Positions 1 to 5,695 of a stretch of 8,532 bases of DNA are shown one piece after another; positions within the stretch are counted from its first letter, which is position 1; the number at the start of each line of letters is the position of its first letter. Origin of the DNA: Phycisphaeraceae bacterium (GTDB lineage Bacteria; Planctomycetota; Phycisphaerae; Phycisphaerales; UBA1924). The notes beneath the pieces are model-generated. The model was not told the DNA's origin and did no database searches. It was given only the letters and a program-made list of their open reading frames with translations. The translations under genes were made by a program, and so were the position numbers. The stretch is taken from assembly GCA_009827205.1 (NCBI GenBank), contig WUAK01000112.1, positions 1 through 8,532 on the forward strand. The letters run 5' to 3'.

Positions 1-1960
1 GGAGCTGCGTGAGGATGTGTACCGCAAGGTTGCATCGAGCGAGCTCGGACTCAAGAAGCGTGATGCAGAGGAGATGGCGTTCGATGAGCTCGAACTCATG
101 CTTCTGCGTCACTGGGCGGAAAAGAACACCTGGCTGAGTCCGAAGCAGATCGAGCGCGCGGATGTCGATGAACTCCGCGAGGAGCTCGATGCGTCCGGGC
201 GCTGTGTGCTTCACAACATCCGCTGGTACGAGTCGATCGAGGACCTGAGCGGTCTTCATGTGATCGGGACAGAGCGTCACGAGAGCCGACGGATCGACAA
301 CCAGCTCCGCGGTCGATCTGGGCGTCAGGGTGACAATGGTTCGAGCCGGTTCTTTGTCTCGCTCGAAGACGACCTGATGAAGCTCTTCGCAGGTGAGACG
401 ACAATGCGTGTGCTTTCGAGGCTCGGGATGAAGGAAGGGGATGCGATCGAGCACCCGATCCTGTCCAAGAGTGTGGAGAAGGCGCAGCGGAAGATTGAGG
501 AGCGGAACTTCCAGGGCCGCAAGAACATTCTTGAATACGACGAGGTGATGGAGCACCAGCGTCAGCGGTTCTACAGCATCCGGCAGCGTGCGCTTGAGAG
601 CCGAGATGTGAAATCACTGATCCTTGAGTACATCGACGATTGCGTAGACGATGCGTGTGCTGAGTACCTTTCGAAGGATTACCCGGCGCGGTGTGCGATT
701 GAGCTTGCACGCGAGAATCTCGATGCGCAGATGAGTGTTGAGCGGCTTCGCGGCCGGGATCAGGATGAGATGGACAAGCGCATCCGCGAGGATGCCAAGT
801 CTGATGCGCGGGCGATGATCGATGTGACACTCGGTGAGTACATGTCCGCGGAGGGGTCGGACGTGGTTGTGGACTTCGACTCGGCGGGTCTTGCCAGTTG
901 GGCGAAGACGCATTTCGACATGGAACTCGACGTCGGCGAGCTTGCTGAGAGTGACCTGCAGGGGCGCCGGGCGATCCGTGAGCAGTTGATTGAGGCTTCC
1001 GAGAAGAAGATCGACGCTGCAGATCTCGGGAAGCTGGCTGAGTATGTCGATCCTGACTATGGCATCGACCGCCTCGTCGCGTGGGCGAAAACGCAGTTCG
1101 GTATCGAATCGAACAGAGAAGAGATCCGAAACGCGATCGAGTCGGGTGAGGAGCATCCTCGGGATCGGCTATGCGAGCGGGCGAGGAAGCGTTACCAGAT
1201 GCGCGAGGTCGAGTACCCCGTGGATTACGCGCTCGCGATGACCGTGATGGGCATGCGCCAGTCGCCTCAGGAGTCGCTCGAGGCGCTCATCAACTGGGCC
1301 AAGCAGCGTTACGAACTCACGCTCGACGCGGACGAGGTGCGTGGTGCCGGCCCGGCAAAGATGAAGCAGCAGCTCGAGGACGGCATCCGCGCGTGGTTCG
1401 AGGATGGCAAGCTCGACGGTGTACTTGACGAGGCCACGGCCTGTGATGACATCGAGAGTCTCGATTCGTTCCTGACTGAAAAGTTTGACGCAAAGTCGCC
1501 CGATTGGATTGCATGGCTCGACGAGGACGAGTTCCACGCAGCTTCGAGGGGGCTAGTCGAGGCCAGGCTCCGCCCGGAGTTGCTGCAGCTTGAGACAACG
1601 GTTCTTCTCGACACGCTCGATCAGTCGTGGAAGGACCATCTTTATGCGATGGACCAGTTGCGGGACGGCATCAACTACCAGGCGTTTGCGCAGAAAGATC
1701 CGAAGATCGCCTACAAGAAGCAGGGTGCTGAGCTGTTCCGCGAGATGATGACGGATGTGCAGGAACGTGTCGCGGAGTATGTGTACAAGGCACGGATCAA
1801 CCCCGCGGCATCGATGCCTCCGCCTCAGCAGCAGCGTCCTCAGCCTGTCGGCGCGGGCGCGGGTGGGGGAGGTTTCTTCGGCTCGACAATCGCCGGTCCC
1901 GGGATCGGGGCGCCCCCGAGCCAGCCTGCGCCACGAACACCGCCAACAGATCAGGCGTAA
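1..1960 (+). CDS. secA: Preprotein translocase ATPase SecA, C-terminal part (5' end outside window)
   Basis: SecA is the cytoplasmic ATPase that drives unfolded preproteins through SecYEG. The reading frame is open from base 2, with codons for E-L-R-E-D ahead of the first GTG at 17, so the gene starts upstream of the window and that GTG is internal. Helicase motif VI is intact at 302-334 (QLRGRSGRQGD), preceded by the SecA hallmark GTERHESRRID. The helical scaffold signature follows at about 1625-1740 (SWKDHLYAMDQLRDGI, then AQKDPKIAYKKQG). Three things are unusual. At least 77 residues separate the window edge from GLHVIGTERH, in the stretch that normally joins motifs V and VI. About 230 residues of degenerate WAK-containing repeats precede the scaffold signature. 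The tail is rich in Pro, Gln and Gly, with no CxCxSGKKxKxCH zinc motif. The motor domain itself is upstream and cannot be judged. Identification is very secure. Confidence 0.97.
   Translation, partial: ELREDVYRKVASSELGLKKRDAEEMAFDELELMLLRHWAEKNTWLSPKQIERADVDELREELDASGRCVLHNIRWYESIEDLSGLHVIGTERHESRRIDNQLRGRSGRQGDNGSSRFFVSLEDDLMKLFAGETTMRVLSRLGMKEGDAIEHPILSKSVEKAQRKIEERNFQGRKNILEYDEVMEHQRQRFYSIRQRALESRDVKSLILEYIDDCVDDACAEYLSKDYPARCAIELARENLDAQMSVERLRGRDQDEMDKRIREDAKSDARAMIDVTLGEYMSAEGSDVVVDFDSAGLASWAKTHFDMELDVGELAESDLQGRRAIREQLIEASEKKIDAADLGKLAEYVDPDYGIDRLVAWAKTQFGIESNREEIRNAIESGEEHPRDRLCERARKRYQMREVEYPVDYALAMTVMGMRQSPQESLEALINWAKQRYELTLDADEVRGAGPAKMKQQLEDGIRAWFEDGKLDGVLDEATACDDIESLDSFLTEKFDAKSPDWIAWLDEDEFHAASRGLVEARLRPELLQLETTVLLDTLDQSWKDHLYAMDQLRDGINYQAFAQKDPKIAYKKQGAELFREMMTDVQERVAEYVYKARINPAASMPPPQQQRPQPVGAGAGGGGFFGSTIAGPGIGAPPSQPAPRTPPTDQA
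878..1576 (+). repeat. Four degenerate wing-like repeat units within SecA
   Basis: Four protein-level units share the pattern Leu, three residues, Trp/Phe-Ala/Leu-Lys/Thr, two residues, Phe/Tyr. They read LASWAKTHF (887-913), LVAWAKTQF (1070-1096), LINWAKQRY (1283-1309) and LDSFLTEKF (1457-1483). Each is followed by an acidic loop and a charged helix. The aromatic anchors are 61, 71 and 58 residues apart. The pattern resembles the single helical-wing segment of ordinary SecA (in E. coli, LQERLKNDFDLDL). I infer duplication of that segment. The units have diverged too far to form a DNA repeat. Confidence 0.6.
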
Positions 1961-2056
1961 TCAGAGGGATCAGTCCGGGATTCCGGTCGTATCTGTGAGT
2001 GGCTGGTATGCTCTGCGGGGCAGCAAAGAGCCATCGTTGCACTCAGGAGACAGTCC
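1961..2056. other. Intergenic gap secA - pseudopilin with weak inverted repeat
   Basis: TGGCT at 2000-2004 can pair with AGCCA at 2029-2033, and CTGC at 2013-2016 with GCAG at 2020-2023. Together they give an imperfect stem-loop without a T-tract. It could be a weak secA terminator or part of the pseudopilin leader. TATGCT at 2007-2012 resembles a -10 box, but I find no matching -35 at normal spacing. Nothing else is evident. Confidence 0.25.
2045..2050 (+). promoter_or_regulatory. Shine-Dalgarno for the pseudopilin gene
   Basis: AGGAGA lies six bases before the ATG at 2057, which is good spacing. It supports that ATG as the start, as does the short basic leader peptide it produces. Confidence 0.75.
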
Positions 2057-2869
2057 ATGAGCCGTGAGCAGAGAAATCATCGTCACGCCTTCACGCTGAT
2101 CGAGCTTTTGGTTGTGATCGGGATCATCGCGGTTCTCGCGGGGATCGGTCTCGCGGTCGGCCTGGCTGTGATTCAATCCTCACGGTCCTCGGCGACCAAG
2201 AACACAATTCAGACGCTTGAGACATATCTCTCTGACCTGAACGCGTCGGTCGATGATCAGCGTTCGTACAGGGCGTTCGAGACCGCTGTGGGTGCGACGG
2301 AGTACAAACTGCCCGTGCTCGACGGCCGTGAAGACGGTGATGGCAATGACAAGGACGCGGATAAAGCGTTTCCGTCTGGTGCGAGGTTCATCGCGGCTGG
2401 CGATACATTTCTTGGTGACAGCGCCGACCGGTGGGGCAGCTTGGACAGCGAACAGGTCCGTGAGTTCACGCTGATTGATAACGGGACTGAAACCGTTCGC
2501 GGGTTTGAGATCACTGATCAGTGGGGCAACCCGATCCGCGCGGTGCACCCGGCGTACGACGGCGGGTTTGGTGATTACATGCAGGCTGATGGGAGTCTCA
2601 ATAGCTCGCGTGCGGCTTTGTTGAATATCGAGGTCGTTGATGATTCCGGGTCGAGTGATATCGACTTCCGTAGATCTTTCAGGCCGTTCACGGCTACCCA
2701 GCGGAAAGACAATCCGAATCTGATCGGTGATGCGGATGAGGGTGTCTGCCCGAACGAGACGATGTACTTCTACTCCGCGGGCCCCGATGGCGATCCTGGC
2801 ACGCGCGAAGACAACGTCTACGGCTCGGCTGCGGTTCAGTATCCCGTGGAGACGAGGGATCTCGAATAG
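2057..2869 (+). CDS. GspG-like pseudopilin / prepilin-type N-terminal cleavage/methylation protein
   Basis: The 270-residue product has a short basic leader (residues 1-11, ending RHA), then FTLIELLVVIGII and a hydrophobic helix to about residue 40. This is the class III prepilin signal: cleavage is predicted between Ala11 and Phe12, and Glu16 is the conserved +5 glutamate. The globular part carries two GspG-type signatures, DQWGNPI (residues 154-160) and a C-terminal YSAGPDGDPG...DNVY loop (239-255), which in GspG binds calcium. An Asp-rich stretch (about 89-103) is inserted between helix and core, making the protein roughly twice the size of a classical GspG. It should be processed by a prepilin peptidase and join a type II secretion or type IV pilus-like filament. 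No other secretion gene lies nearby, so the machine it serves is unknown. A minor or orphan pseudopilin is the alternative. Transcription may come from secA or a local promoter. Confidence 0.88.
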   Translation: MSREQRNHRHAFTLIELLVVIGIIAVLAGIGLAVGLAVIQSSRSSATKNTIQTLETYLSDLNASVDDQRSYRAFETAVGATEYKLPVLDGREDGDGNDKDADKAFPSGARFIAAGDTFLGDSADRWGSLDSEQVREFTLIDNGTETVRGFEITDQWGNPIRAVHPAYDGGFGDYMQADGSLNSSRAALLNIEVVDDSGSSDIDFRRSFRPFTATQRKDNPNLIGDADEGVCPNETMYFYSAGPDGDPGTREDNVYGSAAVQYPVETRDLE

Positions 2870-2927
2870 TCAATGTTGAGTCCGATGCGACCCGGGTTGG
2901 TTCGCCGACGCAGACCGGGGCAGAGGC

Positions 2928-2933
2928 TATAGT
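2928..2933 (+). promoter_or_regulatory. Candidate -10 element for tRNA-Pro
   Basis: TATAGT (four of six matches to TATAAT) ends 12 bases before the mature tRNA 5' end, a plausible distance for a short leader later removed by RNase P. No convincing -35 sits 16-18 bases upstream; TTGGTT at 2897-2902 is too far. The 76-base gap 2870-2945 shows nothing else. Confidence 0.35.
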
Positions 2934-2945
2934 TGAGGACATTTC

Positions 2946-3019
2946 CGGGGTGTAGCGCAGCTTGGTAGCGCGTCTCGTTCGGGACGAGAAGGTCGGAGGT
3001 TCAAATCCTCTCACCCCGA
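2946..3019 (+). tRNA. tRNA-Pro (anticodon CGG)
   Basis: A complete 74-base cloverleaf can be drawn. The acceptor stem is 2946-2952 (CGGGGTG) with 3012-3018 (CACCCCG), all seven pairs Watson-Crick. The D stem is GCGC 2955-2958 with 2968-2971. The anticodon stem is TCTCG 2973-2977 with CGAGA 2985-2989, around the loop TTCGGGA with anticodon CGG at 2980-2982. The variable loop is AGGTC. The T stem is GGAGG 2995-2999 with CCTCT 3007-3011 around TTCAAAT, closed by one G-T pair. The discriminator is A3019, and 3' CCA is not encoded (TTC follows), so it must be added after transcription. The anticodon and T arms closely match bacterial tRNA-Pro(CGG). It decodes CCG. Confidence 0.96.
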
Positions 3020-3056
3020 TTCATAAACCCTGCTGGACGCGCGATTAAACGCGTAT

Positions 3057-3078
3057 CCGCTCGTGTGAGACAGAGCGG
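3057..3078. terminator. Inverted repeat after tRNA-Pro
   Basis: CCGCTC (3057-3062) pairs perfectly with GAGCGG (3073-3078) around a 10-base loop. It lies 37 bases past the tRNA and could help end its transcript. There is no T-tract on either strand, so this is a weak call. A five-pair ACGCG/CGCGT repeat lies just upstream at about 3037-3054. Confidence 0.35.
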
Positions 3079-3083
3079 CTCGA

Positions 3084-3117
3084 AGCGAACTTGACTGGTA
3101 GTCATACCAGTCTCGCT
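3084..3117. terminator. Strong stem-loop between convergent tRNA and kinase genes
   Basis: GACTGGTA (3093-3100) pairs perfectly with TACCAGTC (3105-3112) around a GTCA tetraloop. After a four-base bulge (3089-3092) the stem continues as AGCGA (3084-3088) with TCGCT (3113-3117), 13 pairs in all. It sits between genes transcribed toward each other, so a bidirectional terminator or transcript-end stabiliser fits. No T-run follows on either strand. Confidence 0.5.
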
Positions 3118-3118
3118 G

Positions 3119-3130
3119 GAGCATATGCTC
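3119..3130. repeat. Perfect 12-base palindrome GAGCATATGCTC
   Basis: This is a perfectly self-complementary site 18 bases beyond the kinase stop codon, immediately next to the larger stem-loop at 3084-3117. As RNA it would make only a poor hairpin because it has no loop. As DNA it could bind a dimeric protein. It may simply be part of the terminator cluster. Confidence 0.5.
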
Positions 3131-3148
3131 AAGTATGAGTAAGTCCTA

Positions 3149-5617
3149 TTAGTGCCAGTGTGATGCTTCTTCGGTTCGGCCCCACTCGGTGTACAAGCTG
3201 GCGAGGTGATTTCTGCAGGCTTTGACCCGCCGGTGGTCTGGCGGCAGGAGTTCTACTAGCCTTGCGTGCCCTGCTAAAAGCATCTGTTCTGCGTATTCGT
3301 AATTACCCAGTGCTGTGTGGCATCTTGCCAAATTGATGCGGAACGCGGTTGGCATGAGATGATCCTCGTCGAGTTGCTTGAGTGCGATCTCGATCGCATG
3401 CTCAAGCATCGGGATCGCTTCTGCAGGTCGGCCTTGTTCGAGTAGAGATTGGCCGAGATTGGCGTGCGCTACCGCGGTCGATGGGTGGCTGTCACCAAGG
3501 CCGATCGCGTGCAGAGCGATCGCTTCACGCAGATACGACTCCGCTTGCTCGGGCTTCTGCATGCGAATCAGGAGGAGCCCCATGTTGTTGAGGCTGATTG
3601 CGATATCCGGGTGGTCGTGTGAGAGCATGGATCGTTTCAGGGCGAGGCTGTGCTCGTGTGCACCTAGCGCTTCGTCGTATTGCTGCGCTGCTTCGTATGA
3701 GTTTGCGAGGTTGTTATACGCCGATGCGACGATGGTGTGTCGTTCGCCATACGCCTTGATCGCGGCGTCAATGCCCGCCTTGTGCGCAGCGATAGATTCA
3801 TCCGTTCTGCCTAGTACTTCTAGTTCGACTCCAAGCCATCCGAGTGCCGCCGCAATCGCCTCAGTATTCTGAGTGGGTGCACGTTCGAGCTGGTCAAGAG
3901 ATTCACTGAAGTACTGCACGCCTTCTTCAAATCTGCCCGTCCAGTGGTAGACGACTCCGAGGTTGCCTTTCGATTGTGAGACAAGCGGTGTTGGGTGGCC
4001 GATGGTTCTTCTGGTCTCGATGGCTCTTAGATACAGTGATTCTGCTTCTTCATAGCGGGCAAGGTGCGTGTACGAGTTGGCGAGTTCGTCGATAGCTGCA
4101 GTTACATTGAGTGGATCGGCCTCGGAATCGGCGTTGAGGATCTCGAGAGCGTGAGAAAATTCTTGTGCTGCGCGCTCGTAGTCAGCGATCCCGTGGTACG
4201 ACTGCCCCAGGACGATCCGCAGGCGTGCCTGAATCGAAGGCCGATCCGAGAGCTCACCATTACTCAGCCGATCACTCGCGCTGGTGAGTAGCTCCGATAC
4301 GGGCACATCTGTTCTGCCGAGATGATCAGGATTCGCGCTCGCGAGAAGCTCGGTTAGAAAGGTGCTGACGAGATAGGCTGTCTCGGACTCAGTCTGAGCG
4401 GCGCTGCGCTGGGTCCGTGCACGGTTGAAACCGATTGAAGTGGTCACAAGCCCAAGTAGGAGAGAGCATGCGATCAGAGCAGCAGCGATCACACCGGTCC
4501 TGTTTCTACGAACGAATCGAAGAAACGCCAGTGATCTGCTCGGCGGTGAGGCCGACACTGGCATAAATTCGAGGTATGCATTCAGATCACGGGCGAGTTG
4601 GTCCGCGGTTGAGTATCGGTCGTCTGGTTTTGCCTCGAGAGCTCGCATAACGATCCAATCGAGCTCGGCTCTAATCTCTCGTTGTACTAATCTTTGGCAG
4701 GCCTTACTCGGTTTATCTGCGGAACCAGTTGCAGAGGTATTGAAAGTTGGCAGCTTTCCGGTTATCAGCTCGTGAAGCATGACACCCAGCGCGTAGACAT
4801 CGGTCCTCGTGTCGATCCCACCGGCAGCGTGATCTCGCTGTTCAGGCGCCATGTACTCCGGTGTCCCGACAAGCTGACCGGCTGAGGTCATATGTGTGAG
4901 ATTGTCATCGTTTGTGTTGATAGCCTTGGCAATCCCGAAATCGATAATCTTTGGCAGAAGCTTGCCATCGGCCATGCGTACAAGTACGTTGGCGGGCTTG
5001 AGGTCTCGGTGGATGATCCCCTTCTGGTGCGCGTGCTGGACGGCTTGGCAGACATCAATACACAAGCGGATTCGATCGTCGATAGAGAGTTCGTTTGTTT
5101 CGCAGTATTCGATGATGGATGTGCCGTCGACGTATTCCATCGCAAAGTACGGCCGGCCCGACGAGGTGGCTCCGGCGTCGTAGACGTTTGCGATGTTCGG
5201 GTGGTTCATCAAGGCCAGGGCCTGGCGTTCACGCTCGAATCGATCGACGACACTCCGGGTATCCAACCCGATCTTGATGACCTTCAGTGCAACCAATCGC
5301 TGAATCGGTTCACGCTGCTCGGCCAAATACACCGAGCCCATGCCTCCCTCAGCCAGAAGCCGCTGGATGATGTATGGACCGACGGTGTCGCCGGCGCTGA
5401 TGGTCAGTACTTCGAGAGCATCGTCTATGAGCACACGCGCCGGGGTTTCGGGCGGTTCGAGCGCTAATGAGTCGTCTATGTCACGCGCGAGTAAGTCTTC
5501 AACCTCTGCGCGTATACCTGTGCCTGGTGGGCAAAGGCTGTCAAGCAGGTGCTCCCGTTGATCTGGCGGTGCAGCGATGACGGTGCTGAAGATCTGTCGA
5601 ATCTCTTGAAAGCCCAT
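3149..5617 (-). CDS. Membrane-anchored Ser/Thr protein kinase with nine C-terminal TPR repeats
   Basis: The 822-residue product is a Hanks-type (PknB-like) kinase. Residues 1-50 form the short helical N-terminus typical of planctomycete kinases. The catalytic domain spans about 80-348 with all key residues: glycine loop AEGGMGSVY (89-97), ATP lysine K112 in VALK, helix-C glutamate E130, HRDLKPAN (203-210; catalytic D205), DFG (226-228) and APE (257-259). The activation loop offers T241, T244, S245 and T252 as phosphosites. The enzyme is therefore predicted active. A basic segment (RFVRRNR) precedes one transmembrane helix (about 374-396; bases 4430-4498), placing the kinase in the cytoplasm and the C-terminal half outside by the positive-inside rule. 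Residues 462-822 are TPR repeats. The ATG at 5617 has an AGGGGA Shine-Dalgarno. No ECF sigma-factor gene, a frequent partner of such kinases, lies adjacent. Substrate and ligand are unknown. Confidence 0.95.
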   Translation of the reverse strand: MGFQEIRQIFSTVIAAPPDQREHLLDSLCPPGTGIRAEVEDLLARDIDDSLALEPPETPARVLIDDALEVLTISAGDTVGPYIIQRLLAEGGMGSVYLAEQREPIQRLVALKVIKIGLDTRSVVDRFERERQALALMNHPNIANVYDAGATSSGRPYFAMEYVDGTSIIEYCETNELSIDDRIRLCIDVCQAVQHAHQKGIIHRDLKPANVLVRMADGKLLPKIIDFGIAKAINTNDDNLTHMTSAGQLVGTPEYMAPEQRDHAAGGIDTRTDVYALGVMLHELITGKLPTFNTSATGSADKPSKACQRLVQREIRAELDWIVMRALEAKPDDRYSTADQLARDLNAYLEFMPVSASPPSRSLAFLRFVRRNRTGVIAAALIACSLLLGLVTTSIGFNRARTQRSAAQTESETAYLVSTFLTELLASANPDHLGRTDVPVSELLTSASDRLSNGELSDRPSIQARLRIVLGQSYHGIADYERAAQEFSHALEILNADSEADPLNVTAAIDELANSYTHLARYEEAESLYLRAIETRRTIGHPTPLVSQSKGNLGVVYHWTGRFEEGVQYFSESLDQLERAPTQNTEAIAAALGWLGVELEVLGRTDESIAAHKAGIDAAIKAYGERHTIVASAYNNLANSYEAAQQYDEALGAHEHSLALKRSMLSHDHPDIAISLNNMGLLLIRMQKPEQAESYLREAIALHAIGLGDSHPSTAVAHANLGQSLLEQGRPAEAIPMLEHAIEIALKQLDEDHLMPTAFRINLARCHTALGNYEYAEQMLLAGHARLVELLPPDHRRVKACRNHLASLYTEWGRTEEASHWH
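3152..4234 (-). repeat. Nine-unit TPR array with a 42-residue period (kinase C-terminus)
   Basis: The conserved helix-A Leu/Met falls at residues 470, 512, 553, 595, 637, 679, 721, 763 and 805, that is 42-residue steps with one of 41. This is the longer kinesin-light-chain-type TPR (42 rather than 34), with signatures such as YNNLANSYEAAQQYDEA and NNMGLLLIRMQKPEQA. The array probably forms a protein- or peptide-binding superhelix. Confidence 0.85.
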
Positions 5618-5622
5618 GTCGG

Positions 5623-5628
5623 TCCCCT
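5623..5628 (-). promoter_or_regulatory. Shine-Dalgarno for the kinase gene
   Basis: On the minus strand AGGGGA lies five bases before the ATG at 5617. It supports this start, which also gives the N-terminus expected for the family. Confidence 0.7.
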
Positions 5629-5656
5629 GCGACGGTCATGCCTGTTCGGTTGAAAT

Positions 5657-5686
5657 CGGCCGACCCGGATATCTCCGAGTCGGCCG
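5657..5686 (-). terminator. Intrinsic-type hairpin ending the dockerin-protein transcript
   Basis: Read on the minus strand, CGGCCGACTCGG pairs with CCGGGTCGGCCG over 12 positions around a six-base loop, with a single G-U wobble. On the plus strand that position is a C-A mismatch, so the structure is better formed in minus-strand RNA. It begins nine bases after the stop codon (5696-5698). Only a short ATTTC follows rather than a long T-run. It separates the dockerin gene from the kinase gene. Confidence 0.65.
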
Positions 5687-5695
5687 GATGAGTTG

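Noticed and set aside
17..19. GTG as the start of the secA reading frame
   Set aside because: The frame is open back to base 2 and SecA motifs at the start correspond to the middle of the protein, so this codon is internal.
96..830. 244-codon open frame on the minus strand within secA
   Set aside because: It lies wholly antisense to a securely identified gene, and its product is low-complexity (Ser, His and Arg rich) with no motif. It is a codon-bias shadow.
2007..2012. TATGCT as a firm promoter for the pseudopilin
   Set aside because: It has no -35 partner at normal spacing and lies inside a possible hairpin, so it is mentioned only as a weak candidate.
2946..3148. tRNA-Pro as an integration site for a mobile element carrying the kinase and dockerin genes
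   Set aside because: No second copy of the tRNA 3' end, integrase or transposase is visible within the window.
4892..5467. 191-codon plus-strand open frame inside the kinase gene
   Set aside because: It is exactly antisense to the conserved kinase core; its apparent sequence order comes from the HRD and DFG codons read backwards. There is no ribosome-binding site context.
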